Shown in pieces: positions 32,963 through 40,838 of a stretch of DNA of 64,000 nt; the first letter of the stretch is position 1, and each line of letters opens with the position of its first letter. Both the position numbers and the translations under genes were made by a program. Below the pieces are notes generated by a model. The model did no database searches and had not been told where the DNA came from. It worked only from the letters and a program-made list of their open reading frames with translations. Source of the DNA: GCA-020343675 sp964462945 (GTDB taxonomy: Bacteria > Planctomycetota > Phycisphaerae > Sedimentisphaerales > Anaerobacaceae); NCBI GenBank assembly GCA_964462945.1, contig CAYWZW010000009.1, positions 37,760 through 101,759 of the forward strand. The letters are read 5' to 3'.

Positions 32963-34435
32963 ATGGTGTTGGAATTTGAGAAGAAGCTTGCCCGTTTTGT
33001 AGAAGCGAACGGACTTTTCGGCTCTGCGGAAAAGACTCTGCTGGCTGTTTCCGGGGGGGCGGATTCGACGGCGCTTTTGTACGCGATGCAAGCGCTGAGG
33101 GCCGAGAAGGTCTTCAATGCCGAATTCCTCTGCGCTCATATCAATCATCAGCTCAGGGCGCGTGAAGCGGATTTGGATGAGGCGTTTGTTGTCGCGCAGG
33201 CCGCCGAGCTGACGCTGCCCCTCACGACTAGGCGAGTGGACGTTCGTGGGTGCGCCGGTCGCAACAAGCTCTCCATCGAGACGGCCGCCCGCCAGTTGCG
33301 GATCGAGGCCCTGACCGATATCGCACGGGCCGGCCGCTGCGACCGGATCGCCACGGCGCATCAAAAGAACGACAACGCCGAGACCGTCCTGGACCGGCTG
33401 ATGCGCGGGACCGGCTTTCGCGGTCTGGCGGGAATCTGGCCGGCGAAAGTTCTTGCCGGCGGAATGACGTTTGTCAGGCCCCTGCTGTGTGTCACGCGCC
33501 ATGAGATTGTCGAGTATTTGCAGCGGCGAAATCTAAAATGGCGCCGGGACCGTACAAACGCCGACTGTGCATACAGGCGAAACTATATCCGGCATCGTTT
33601 GCTTCCGGTGCTGCAACAGGACGGCACGGATTCGATCGTCGAACAGTTGTCCGAATTGTCCCGGCGTGCCCGCGTGCTTGACGATCTGATCGGCCGTCGA
33701 GCCGCCGAACTATGGCCGAGCCTGGCCGAGTGCACGGATGAACGGACATCGCTGAGCTTGAACATGTTCCAAACTCAGCCGCACCCGGTCAAAATTGAGC
33801 TTATTCGTCGCAGTCTGGCCGGCATCGGCTGCGGCCAGCGAGATTTGACGCAGCGGCATTACGAACGCATATTGCAGTTGACGGGGCGAAACGTCACCGG
33901 CGGAAAAATGGAGCTTCCGGGCGGATTTTGCGTTCAGCGTGAATACGGAAATTTGACTTTCGCTCAGCCTGAAAGAAAGGCTTGTTTTGATGGCCGGACG
34001 GTCGAACCTGTCAGGTTGAAAGTCCCGGGACAGACAAGATTCGGCGGATACTTGATAGAGGCAAGCGTTTCGGATGCCGACAACTCTCGTGAAAAATCGG
34101 AAATCGGAAATCGGAAATCGAAAATCCCCGCTTCCAGCGGGGCAGAGCGGTTTGATTTGGAAAAGGTGAAGTTGCCCTTGACCGTTCGGCCTCGGCGTGC
34201 AGGTGACAGGTTTGTCCCTCTGGGCCTGGGCGACGAAAAAAAACTCGGCAAATTCCTGACCGCCCAGCGCGTCCCGCACCGGGTGCGCGGCAGAGTGCTT
34301 GTTGTCGCCGACAGAGAAAAGATCTTATGGGTCTGGCCCATTCGAATCGGTGAGCAAGCCAAGATTACCGGCCAAACCCAAAGAATCCTTCAGTTGCAGA
34401 TAACTGATTCCAGCGGCGGCAGGAACAAACTGTGA
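32963..34435 (+). CDS. tilS: TilS, tRNA(Ile)-lysidine synthase
   Basis: 490 residues from the ATG at 32963 (MVLEFEKKLARFVEANGLF); the longer frame adds 15 residues with no support. The PP-loop SGGADSTALLYAM and HINHQLRAREADLDE identify the N-type ATP pyrophosphatase domain, followed by AHQKNDNAETVLDRLMRG and the C-terminal TilS domain (LPLTVRPRRAGDRFVPLG, KKLGKFLTAQRVP). It converts C34 of tRNA-Ile(CAU) to lysidine so that it reads AUA, an essential step. Residues ~377-389 (EKSEIGNRKSKI) are encoded by a heptanucleotide repeat (34094-34128) that appears to be an in-frame insertion in the linker before the final domain. The sulfatase gene begins 22 bp after the stop. Confidence 0.92.
   Translation: MVLEFEKKLARFVEANGLFGSAEKTLLAVSGGADSTALLYAMQALRAEKVFNAEFLCAHINHQLRAREADLDEAFVVAQAAELTLPLTTRRVDVRGCAGRNKLSIETAARQLRIEALTDIARAGRCDRIATAHQKNDNAETVLDRLMRGTGFRGLAGIWPAKVLAGGMTFVRPLLCVTRHEIVEYLQRRNLKWRRDRTNADCAYRRNYIRHRLLPVLQQDGTDSIVEQLSELSRRARVLDDLIGRRAAELWPSLAECTDERTSLSLNMFQTQPHPVKIELIRRSLAGIGCGQRDLTQRHYERILQLTGRNVTGGKMELPGGFCVQREYGNLTFAQPERKACFDGRTVEPVRLKVPGQTRFGGYLIEASVSDADNSREKSEIGNRKSKIPASSGAERFDLEKVKLPLTVRPRRAGDRFVPLGLGDEKKLGKFLTAQRVPHRVRGRVLVVADREKILWVWPIRIGEQAKITGQTQRILQLQITDSSGGRNKL
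34094..34128 (+). repeat. Heptanucleotide repeat inside tilS
   Basis: Five consecutive units of AAATCGG or close variants (AAATCGA, AAATCCC). It matches the AAATCG-rich tract at 44021-44076 and is thus a dispersed repeat rather than an ordinary coding sequence. 35 bases encode part of a basic, probably unstructured linker. Confidence 0.75.
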
Positions 34436-34457
34436 ATTGAACGTCAGGAGAGCAAGT

Positions 34458-35966
34458 ATGAGCAGTCTATATCGTGCACGGCGTGATTTCTTGAAGGCGA
34501 TGGGACTGGGTGCGGCGTCGCTGGCTTTCGCGGGATGTACGCACGCCTCGGAGCCGTTTGGAGGCGGGGCGTTGAAGAAACGGCCGAATATTCTTTTTTG
34601 TCTTGCGGACGACTGGTCCTGGCCCCACGCGGGCATCGCGGGGGACAAGGTCGTCAAGACGCCGACGTTCGATAGGGTCGCGCGTGAGGGCGTGCTGTTC
34701 GAGAATGTGTTTGTCTCAGCGCCCTCCTGCACGCCGTCCAGGGGAGCGATGCTGACCGGTCAGTGGCACTGGCGCCTGGAAGAGGGCGGCAATCTCTGGA
34801 GTACGCTGCCGGCCAAATTCCCGGTGTATCCGGACCTGCTGGAGGCGGCCGGCTATCACGTGGGTATCACTCGCAAGGGATGGGGGCCCGGCCGGCACGA
34901 GCCGGGCGGGCGAACGCGGAACCCCGCCGGGCCGGGCTACAAGAGCTTCCAGGAGTTTATGAAGGCCCGGCCTGAGAACAAGCCGTTCTGCTTCTGGTTC
35001 GGCAGCACCGACCCGCACCGCCCCTACAAATGGCAGTCCGGCGTTCAAAGCGGGATGAGGATCGAGGACGTTGAAGTGCCGGCCTGTCTGCCCGTTAGCC
35101 AAGAGGTTCGCACGGACATCTGCGATTACTACTGGGAGGTCCAGCGTTTTGATACTGAAGTCGGGGAGCTTTTGACGATGCTCGAACAACGCGGCGAGCT
35201 TGACAATACGCTGGTCGTCATCTCCGGCGACAACGGCCTACCGTTCCCCAGGTGCAAGAGCAACCTTTACGATACCGGCACGAATGTCCCGTTAGCCGTT
35301 CGCTGGCCGGCGGCAGTCAAGGGCGCCAGGGTGGTCGAAGATTTCATCAGCCTTGCCGATTTGGCACCGACGTTTTTGGAGGCGGCGGGATTGAGGCCGC
35401 CCGGAGAGATGACGGCGCGAAGTTTCCTGGGCATCCTGACTTCGGGCCAGTCGGGCCGGGTGGACCCGGCGCGCGACCATGTCCTGACCGGCAAGGAGCG
35501 TCATGCCTACGTGCGCGAGGGAGGGCTGGGCTATCCCTGCCGGGCCATCCGCACGCATGAGTTTCTGTATGTTCGCAACTTCGAGCCGGACCGCTGGCCG
35601 GCGGGTGACCCCGATACAAGTGAGGATCGTGACCCGCCCGGCCAATTCGGTGACATTGATGGTTCCCCGACCAAGACCTATATGATGGACCACCGGGACG
35701 ACCCGAAGGTTCACAGACTGTTCGAGCTGGCCTTCGCGAAGCGTCCCGCCGAGGAGCTGTACGACCTGCGGAAGGACCGTGCCCAGTTGAACAATGTCGC
35801 CGGGGCGCCCGAATACGCCAAAACAAAGAAGAAACTTGCCGCCGCTTTGATGGCCGAGCTGAAGGTCACGAAAGACCCGCGCGTTCTGGGCAAAGGCGAT
35901 GTGTTCGATCAGTACCCGTACTATGGAGGCCGGCCGAAGAAACCCACAGGCAAGCCGGCGCGTTGA
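34458..35966 (+). CDS. Sulfatase (alkaline phosphatase superfamily), exported
   Basis: 502 residues from the ATG at 34458 with AGGAGAGC upstream; a TTG at 34437 would add seven. The N-terminus has both a twin-arginine motif (ARRDFLKAMGLGAASLAF) and a possible lipobox (FAGC). RPNILFCLADDWSW supplies metal-binding aspartates; SCTPSRGAMLTGQ is the sulfatase signature with the Cys that is converted to formylglycine; ISGDNGLPFPR and TLVVISGDNG contain the later metal ligands. It should hydrolyse sulfate esters, probably on algal or animal polysaccharides, outside the cytoplasm. The maturase (anSME/FGE) is not in this window. Convergent with the 36040 gene, with a terminator in between. Confidence 0.92.
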   Translation: MSSLYRARRDFLKAMGLGAASLAFAGCTHASEPFGGGALKKRPNILFCLADDWSWPHAGIAGDKVVKTPTFDRVAREGVLFENVFVSAPSCTPSRGAMLTGQWHWRLEEGGNLWSTLPAKFPVYPDLLEAAGYHVGITRKGWGPGRHEPGGRTRNPAGPGYKSFQEFMKARPENKPFCFWFGSTDPHRPYKWQSGVQSGMRIEDVEVPACLPVSQEVRTDICDYYWEVQRFDTEVGELLTMLEQRGELDNTLVVISGDNGLPFPRCKSNLYDTGTNVPLAVRWPAAVKGARVVEDFISLADLAPTFLEAAGLRPPGEMTARSFLGILTSGQSGRVDPARDHVLTGKERHAYVREGGLGYPCRAIRTHEFLYVRNFEPDRWPAGDPDTSEDRDPPGQFGDIDGSPTKTYMMDHRDDPKVHRLFELAFAKRPAEELYDLRKDRAQLNNVAGAPEYAKTKKKLAAALMAELKVTKDPRVLGKGDVFDQYPYYGGRPKKPTGKPAR

Positions 35967-35981
35967 TTTGAAACGGCAAGC

Positions 35982-36014
35982 GCACAAAAAAAGCCGAGTC
36001 CAAAGGCTCGGCTT
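35982..36014 (-). terminator. Terminator of sigma module 1
   Basis: Stem AAGCCGAG/CTCGGCTT with an eight-base loop. On the minus strand it is followed by a run of T (the AAAAAAA at 35984-35990), so it terminates the 36040-37790 transcript; it may also act weakly on the convergent sulfatase transcript. Confidence 0.75.
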
Positions 36015-36039
36015 CTTGCCGTCGTTTGATGAGAAGGAT

Positions 36040-37248
36040 CTACTTCGGCAGATTCTCCGGTGCCACATCCTTGATGGTCAAATCGCCATAGATGACACGG
36101 TACGTTGGACCGCCTTCGGGCTTGTACCAAAAAATCGGCGTCTGGGCGTCGCCGTATTTTATCTTTTCGCCGGCGTAGCGCCAGTTGCTCTCGGCGGGCA
36201 ATTTCAGCATGAACATCATTCCCCGAGTGACTTTCATCGTGTGATCAAGATTCGCCTGTCCTGGGGTCTGTATGATCTGTTCGTCGCCGAACTTGCCGCT
36301 CTTGGCCATTTCCATCGAGACCTTGGCCAGCTCCGCCGGATTCAGGGTCGGCGGCAATGTGCCGTCCTTTGTCCAGGTGGACCACAATCTCAGGAATTCG
36401 ATCAGGTCCTGTTCGCTTGCTTCGGACGCGTCCACCTGGATCTCCAGACGGGTATAGCCGTCCGGCGGCGTCAGGCTGAACAGTGTGTCGTCTAACTCGA
36501 CATCGAACCGAAAATCGCTCATCGTGCCGCTCATCCCCGGGGCATTGTCGAATTCCGTCTTTACTTCAACAAGCTCCCGGGTCTTGGGGTTGACCCAGAC
36601 GGTATTGGTGACGCCCTCTTCGGTCACACGATAGCCCTGGACTGTTCGGCCGTCCATTACTCTCTCGCCGAGGACCTCATCGGCTCGTTGCGGAAGCGTC
36701 CTCAATCGCTCGATCGCATCGAACTGCCGGCGACCCACATCATCCGGCAGATTGGACATGTCCATTTCGATGAATTGTTTTCTTTCGGGGATGATGCTCA
36801 GGGCCTTTCCCTGTATGCAATCCATAACCGAAATATAGCCGCCGGGCATTGTCATGCGCATGTACCCAGGTTCCTTGAAGGCGATTTCCATCCGCATGTC
36901 CGGCATCCCTTCCACCGCCGTCGATGTCGTTACGGTGTAAAGCAGCGTGCGGGCTTTGTGCAGCCGCTCGGCGACATCTGCGAAGACGGTGCTTGTACCG
37001 GCAAGGGGTCCGGCAAGGTAATGTAAGCCGATAAGCACCGCAATGATAATCGCCGCAGCCGCGGCGAACTTTGTTGTTCTGCTGTTCATGATCGTTCTCC
37101 ATATATTGGGCGTCGTGACGCCTGGTTTCTGTTTTTCACGTTTGTCCAGCGCCTCCAGGACGTTGCCAAGGACTCTGTCATGTGCGTCGGCGCTGGTTTT
37201 GTAACGTAGTTTCTTGATGAGCTTTTCTATATTTTCTGCCGGTCTCAT
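36040..37248 (-). CDS. Module 1: putative anti-sigma factor with LolA/RseB-like periplasmic domain
   Basis: 402 residues. Its ATG overlaps the stop of the upstream ECF sigma gene (ATGA, 37245-37248). Residues 1-50 are a short charged helical cytoplasmic segment (IEKLIKKLRYKTSADAHDRV) without a zinc finger; residues ~58-75 are one membrane span (FAAAAAIIIAVLIGLHYLAG); then ~90-270 form a beta-rich domain with LolA/RseB features (GERVMDGRTVQGYRV, TVWVNPKTRELVEVKTEF, TPPDGYTRLE) and a tail NWRYAGEKIKYGDA...DVAPENLPK shared with the partners in modules 2 and 3. By analogy with RseA/RseB it should hold its sigma factor inactive until a periplasmic signal arrives. A second start (Met54) with its own Shine-Dalgarno lies at the membrane border. 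Confidence 0.75.
   Translation of the reverse strand: MRPAENIEKLIKKLRYKTSADAHDRVLGNVLEALDKREKQKPGVTTPNIWRTIMNSRTTKFAAAAAIIIAVLIGLHYLAGPLAGTSTVFADVAERLHKARTLLYTVTTSTAVEGMPDMRMEIAFKEPGYMRMTMPGGYISVMDCIQGKALSIIPERKQFIEMDMSNLPDDVGRRQFDAIERLRTLPQRADEVLGERVMDGRTVQGYRVTEEGVTNTVWVNPKTRELVEVKTEFDNAPGMSGTMSDFRFDVELDDTLFSLTPPDGYTRLEIQVDASEASEQDLIEFLRLWSTWTKDGTLPPTLNPAELAKVSMEMAKSGKFGDEQIIQTPGQANLDHTMKVTRGMMFMLKLPAESNWRYAGEKIKYGDAQTPIFWYKPEGGPTYRVIYGDLTIKDVAPENLPK
37087..37100 (-). promoter_or_regulatory. Internal Shine-Dalgarno and ATG in module 1
   Basis: On the minus strand GGAG is followed seven bases later by ATG (Met54): GGAGAACGATCATGAACAGC. The same arrangement, nearly identical in bases, occurs in modules 2 and 3. 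The product started here would begin MNSRTTKFAAAAAIIIAVLI, a signal-peptide-like sequence with a VFA/DV cleavage-type site. Confidence 0.6.
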
Positions 37249-37790
37249 TTTTCTACCTCACCATTCAGGGTTGACCGCAGTTTATCCAGTCCGTAGCGGT
37301 ACCGGCTTTGGGCTGTCTTGGTCGAAACATTCTGCATCTTGGCTATTTGTCTGAATCTCAGGTCGCCGTGCAGGCGAAGCGAGATGACTTCTCGCTGCTC
37401 GTACGGAAGCTCGCTGAGGGCGCTGCTAAGTTTCTCTAATTCTTCGCTGCATATCATCAGTTGAACAGGGCTTCCGGCGTCCGCCCTCGTTTGTTCCGCT
37501 TGATTCGCCGCTGCCGTTTGCCGGCGTTTGTTCCTGCGGTGATAATCCCGCGAGCGGTTCGCGACACAAGTTGCCAAATAGCCTTTCAGGCTTCCCGTCA
37601 GACGAAACTTCTCGACGGACTGAACGAACGAGACAAAAACGTCCTGAACGACATCCTCGGCGCCGGCTTTGTCGTCCAGCAGGTTGCCCGCCAACGAAAG
37701 CAGATCGTCCGCATACTTCTGGTAGATCGCTCGCAAAGCGTCTTTGCTGCCGTGCTTGAATTTCCACACGAGTAATCTGTCTTCGACCAT
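37245..37790 (-). CDS. Module 1: ECF-type RNA polymerase sigma factor
   Basis: 181 residues. Region 2 is VWKFKHGSKDALRAIYQKYA, AGAEDVVQDVFVSFVQSVEK and the promoter-melting box FRLTGSLKGYLATCVANRSR; region 4 is ALSELPYEQREVISLRLHGD and FRQIAKMQNVSTKTAQSRYR. It is the first gene of module 1 and overlaps its membrane partner by four bases, the arrangement expected for a sigma/anti-sigma pair with coupled translation. A 12-bp palindrome ACAATCGATTGT lies 27 bases upstream of the start, possibly a regulatory site. Sequence divergence from the sigma factors of modules 2 and 3 is large, so the three are unlikely to share promoters. Confidence 0.88.
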   Translation of the reverse strand: MVEDRLLVWKFKHGSKDALRAIYQKYADDLLSLAGNLLDDKAGAEDVVQDVFVSFVQSVEKFRLTGSLKGYLATCVANRSRDYHRRNKRRQTAAANQAEQTRADAGSPVQLMICSEELEKLSSALSELPYEQREVISLRLHGDLRFRQIAKMQNVSTKTAQSRYRYGLDKLRSTLNGEVEK

Positions 37791-37941
37791 CCGGGACTCA
37801 CTTCTCTGATATCAGAACAATCGATTGTCGCTAATATAACGCCGGAGAGATATGTTTTGCTCTAAAGAAAATGGACTTTTCCGGCAGATTCTGCGTTTGG
37901 AGCCGGGATGGGCGATCCTGCCCTGAAACGGGCAAGAAAGC

Positions 37942-37969
37942 CAAAAGGCCGGGCGATAAGGCCCGGCCT
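37942..37969 (-). terminator. Terminator of sigma module 2
   Basis: A 9-bp perfect stem AGGCCGGGC/GCCCGGCCT with a six-base loop; on the minus strand TTTTGGCTTTCTT follows. It closes the 38002-39866 transcript and resembles the terminator of module 3. Confidence 0.75.
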
Positions 37970-38001
37970 GGGTTGGATGCGAGTTGTGTACCGCCGGAGA
38001 T

Positions 38002-39297
38002 TTATTTCGGCAGGTTCTCCGGTGCGACGTCTTTGACGCTCAGGTCGCCGTAGATCACGCGGTAGGTCTGCGAGTCCTTCGGCTGATACCAGAATATCGC
38101 CTTGTTGGCTTCGCCGAGCTTGACGCCCGCTCCGGCGTACTTCCACTGGCCCTGGCTCTCCAGAATCTGGTGGAACAGCATCCCTTTTGCAAAGCTCATC
38201 CCGATTTCTGTTCCTTTCTCCTCAGAGACCTGCATTGCAGTGACCTTCTGGATCAGCGTGGGCATCTGTTTCATGGCACTTTCGGTGCCTATGGCCTCCG
38301 GGAATGTGCCGTCCCCGATTATTTCGGCCCAGATCCTCAGGCTCTCGACAAAATCTTCCTCAGTGGCGTTGCCCAGAGAGATTTCGTTCTTTTGCTGCGT
38401 GTATCCTTCCGGCACGTCCATGCTCATCAACGATTCGTCCACCACCGTATCGAACTCGAAGTTCTTCATTACGAAGGAGAACTCCTGCCCGATTTTGGCC
38501 TCGATTCGTATCGGACATGCGGTCTTCGGATCGGCCCAGATTGTCACTTGTTCGTTGTGACCTTTGCCGACGAATACGACTGCTTTTTGCCCATCAATTT
38601 CCTGCTCGCCGAGCTCCCGGACCTGGCCTTCCTGCAACTGACGGATGACTTGGCGAACGAACTTGATATAGCTTTGAGTTCTGTCCCCGAGGTCGCCTGA
38701 AATGTCAGTATAGACGGCGGTTTTTCCTACGGTGTCGAGCCCGAGCAGTCTGGCGTTGTCCAGGTCGATGACCATAGTCATATTCGGCATGTTCGACATG
38801 GTTCTTCTGATTCGTGAACCGACGACGATCTCATGCGAAACCATACCTGAATCCTCGCCGCCTATAATCAGGTCGAAGACTATGGTCCTCGCGTTGAGGA
38901 TCGGCTCGACGACCTGCGCCCAGGTTACGGACGGTTTCATGATGACATTGATACCGAGCGCCGCTACGACGACCACCGCGGCGGCTGCTGCTATTCTTGC
39001 TATTGGACTTTTCATGATTGTTCTCCTTGTTTTGAGAGCCTCTGTCGCCTTTGCGGCGCTTTTGAGCCTCACGTTCTGTTCTCTTACAATTTGGTTCATC
39101 ACGTTATTTTCCAGATCGCTTTGGGCCACAGCCTTGCCGTTGGTAATAAGGCGGTCATGAAGGCTTCTCATTTCCTCAACTTCCGACCGGCACGAGGAGC
39201 AGTCTTTCAGATGTTCTGCAACGGCCTTTTTCTCGGATTCCTCTAAGAGTCCTTCGACGTATGCGACCAGGAGTTCTTTGTAATCTGTGCAGTTCAT
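38002..39297 (-). CDS. Module 2: zinc-finger anti-sigma factor with LolA/RseB-like domain
   Basis: 431 residues, overlapping the upstream sigma gene by four bases. The N-terminus is a zf-HC2 anti-sigma domain (MNCTDYKELLVAYVEGLLEE, EHLKDCSSCRSEVEEMRSLH) with the HxxxCxxC zinc ligands, which supports the anti-sigma role of the whole group. After Met95 comes a membrane span (IAAAAAVVVVAALGINVIM), then a beta-rich domain (NARTIVFDLIIGGEDSGM, GEQEIDGQKAVVFVGK, TIWADPKTACPIRIEAKI, DVPEGYTQQ) with the LolA/RseB pattern, and the shared tail TYRVIYGDLSVKDVAPENLP. It should sense an envelope signal and free the sigma factor, perhaps by proteolysis. An internal Shine-Dalgarno/ATG lies at Met95. Confidence 0.82.
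   Translation of the reverse strand: MNCTDYKELLVAYVEGLLEESEKKAVAEHLKDCSSCRSEVEEMRSLHDRLITNGKAVAQSDLENNVMNQIVREQNVRLKSAAKATEALKTRRTIMKSPIARIAAAAAVVVVAALGINVIMKPSVTWAQVVEPILNARTIVFDLIIGGEDSGMVSHEIVVGSRIRRTMSNMPNMTMVIDLDNARLLGLDTVGKTAVYTDISGDLGDRTQSYIKFVRQVIRQLQEGQVRELGEQEIDGQKAVVFVGKGHNEQVTIWADPKTACPIRIEAKIGQEFSFVMKNFEFDTVVDESLMSMDVPEGYTQQKNEISLGNATEEDFVESLRIWAEIIGDGTFPEAIGTESAMKQMPTLIQKVTAMQVSEEKGTEIGMSFAKGMLFHQILESQGQWKYAGAGVKLGEANKAIFWYQPKDSQTYRVIYGDLSVKDVAPENLPK
39013..39028 (-). promoter_or_regulatory. Internal Shine-Dalgarno and ATG in module 2
   Basis: AAGGAGAACAATCATG on the minus strand: a full AAGGAG seven bases before the Met95 codon. The product started here would begin MKSPIARIAAAAAVVVVAAL and has a TWA/QV cleavage-type site, like a secreted protein without the zinc finger. 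Confidence 0.65.
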
Positions 39298-39866
39298 GGT
39301 TCCACCTCATAGACTTCGGCTTGCTTTTGTTGCTGGAGCGTTTCGCGCAGCATGGTGTAGGCCCGCGATAGCGTTTTTGTCACTGTACCCAACGGCACGT
39401 CGAGCTGCCCGGCGATCTGGTTGCAGGAGTGCCCGCCGTAGTATCGCAGCAGGACAACCTGCCTGTACGCTTCGGGCAGCCCGGCGACGGCCGATTCGAG
39501 AGCATAATCCTGTGAGAATTCCGTGCCGGACGCTTCCTGCGAGAAAGAGCGAACGAGTTCTCGCTGACGCTGGATTTGTTCTTTTCTTTCGTGCTCCTTC
39601 GCGACGCGATCGGCAATGCCGAGCAGCCAGGAAAAGAACGAATCCGGCTTTTTCAATTTGCTCATGTTGAAATACGCCCGTACGAGGGCCTCTTGTGCCG
39701 CCTCTTCAGCCCGGTCTCTGTCGCCCAATTTGCCGGCCAGATTGGCCAACAGGGCCGCCTGATAACGCCGCACAAGGTAGCGAAAATCGTCCGGATGGCC
39801 ATCCAAACATCGCTCAACATAGTACTTGTCCGCCAGTCTTGTGGCGGAATTGTCAGTTTCAGGCAT
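39294..39866 (-). CDS. Module 2: ECF-type RNA polymerase sigma factor
   Basis: 190 residues. Region 2 includes DDFRYLVRRYQAALLANLAG, DRAEEAAQEALVRAYFNMSK and FSWLLGIADRVAKEHERKE; region 4 includes AVAGLPEAYRQVVLLRYYGG and CNQIAGQLDVPLGTVTKTLS. The stop overlaps the start of the zinc-finger membrane partner by four bases (ATGA). A TATATAG sequence about 40 bases upstream could be a -10 element. Among the three modules this sigma factor is the one paired with a classic zf-HC2 anti-sigma domain. Confidence 0.88.
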   Translation of the reverse strand: MPETDNSATRLADKYYVERCLDGHPDDFRYLVRRYQAALLANLAGKLGDRDRAEEAAQEALVRAYFNMSKLKKPDSFFSWLLGIADRVAKEHERKEQIQRQRELVRSFSQEASGTEFSQDYALESAVAGLPEAYRQVVLLRYYGGHSCNQIAGQLDVPLGTVTKTLSRAYTMLRETLQQQKQAEVYEVEP

Positions 39867-40012
39867 TCTTGCACCTCAAAAATCTCAAAGGATTTCTGTT
39901 CTCGCTATATAGTGCGGGTTTGGCCGGATTTGCGACAGGGAAAAAACAAGAAAACCGGGCGTGAATGCATTTATGAGTCGAGCGTCAACGCGTTGCTCAT
40001 CCACCCATTCTA

Positions 40013-40693
40013 TTATGCGGGTTTCCCGTAAACTTCCACTTCGATATAGTGGTTCAGGTCATCGGTATTGTTGCCGTTGCTGTAGAGACGGACGTAACGG
40101 GCTTTGACACCCTCAGCGTCGATCAGCTCGCCCTTGTAACTTTCCACGTAGTGCATATCCGCGCCGGCGCCGAGACCTGCCGAGTTGTCGGTGTCGTTAT
40201 TGAATAGTGTTCTGACATTAGTGGTGAAGTCCGGGTCATCGGCTGTTTGGACGATGACATCAAAATAGGCTCTGGGCTGTTTATGGTAGTGCCATATCAC
40301 GACGGCGTAAATCTCGTGCCGCGCTTCGAGATCGATGGTCACGTGTTGCAGAAACGGGCCTAATTCCACGTAGCTGCCGTCAGCCGCCTCCTTGTCGCCG
40401 TCGGTGATCATCTCAATCGCGCCAATGATAGGTTCCCCGTCGCTGCTGAAAACCGGTTTGCCAAGCGCGACGTTCGTTGTTCCAAGTGGAGCCAGAAATG
40501 GCGGCCGATCCTCGGGATTGAATTTTTTAAGGTTGCTGACCCGGATGGCCTCCCTTGTACCGACGAACATGGGCTGCGGCAGCTTGATCACCAGCGACGC
40601 CAGTTTGGGGGTACTCGCACGATATATGCCAATAGCCGTGATTACAGCCAACGCCACGGCGACGACTATGAGTCGTACAGTTTGCCTGTTCAT
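40013..40693 (-). CDS. Membrane-anchored F5/8 type C-like (discoidin) domain protein
   Basis: 226 residues from the ATG at 40693 (MNRQTVRLIVVAVALAVITA), an uncleaved signal anchor; the longer frame upstream runs into the terminator hairpin of module 3. The rest resembles a galactose-binding-like beta sandwich: NVALGKPVFSSDGEPIIGAI, ITDGDKEAADGSYVELGPF, VTIDLEARHEIYAVVIWHYH, ARYVRLYSNGNNTDDLNHYI, EVEVYGKP. Such domains bind carbohydrates or surfaces. It lies alone between sigma modules 2 and 3 on the same strand; it may be a target of one of them or part of a read-through transcript of module 3, but neither is shown by the sequence. Confidence 0.75.
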   Translation of the reverse strand: MNRQTVRLIVVAVALAVITAIGIYRASTPKLASLVIKLPQPMFVGTREAIRVSNLKKFNPEDRPPFLAPLGTTNVALGKPVFSSDGEPIIGAIEMITDGDKEAADGSYVELGPFLQHVTIDLEARHEIYAVVIWHYHKQPRAYFDVIVQTADDPDFTTNVRTLFNNDTDNSAGLGAGADMHYVESYKGELIDAEGVKARYVRLYSNGNNTDDLNHYIEVEVYGKPA

Positions 40694-40770
40694 GTCTATT
40701 AGGACGATGGCCGCGCGTGTTTTGGTATAGACAAAATTGTCTTGTCGGCTGATTTCGCTGCGTGGTCTGC

Positions 40771-40805
40771 AAAAAGGAAAGGCCGGGCAAAAGACCCGGC
40801 CTTTC
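40771..40805 (-). terminator. Terminator of sigma module 3
   Basis: An 11-bp perfect stem GAAAGGCCGGG/CCCGGCCTTTC with a seven-base loop; on the minus strand CTTTTTGC follows. The core AGGCCGGG is shared with the module 2 terminator. Confidence 0.8.
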
Positions 40806-40838
40806 TGCTGCATATTCTTGGATTTCGAGCTGGAAAGC

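Noticed and set aside
34094..34128. Possible small CRISPR-like array
   Set aside because: Units are only seven bases, with no spacers; it is a simple heptanucleotide repeat.
38002..39297. Each anti-sigma gene as two separate genes split at the internal ATG
   Set aside because: The frame is continuous through the site in all three modules and the upstream head overlaps the sigma stop, so one long gene with an internal start explains more than two genes.
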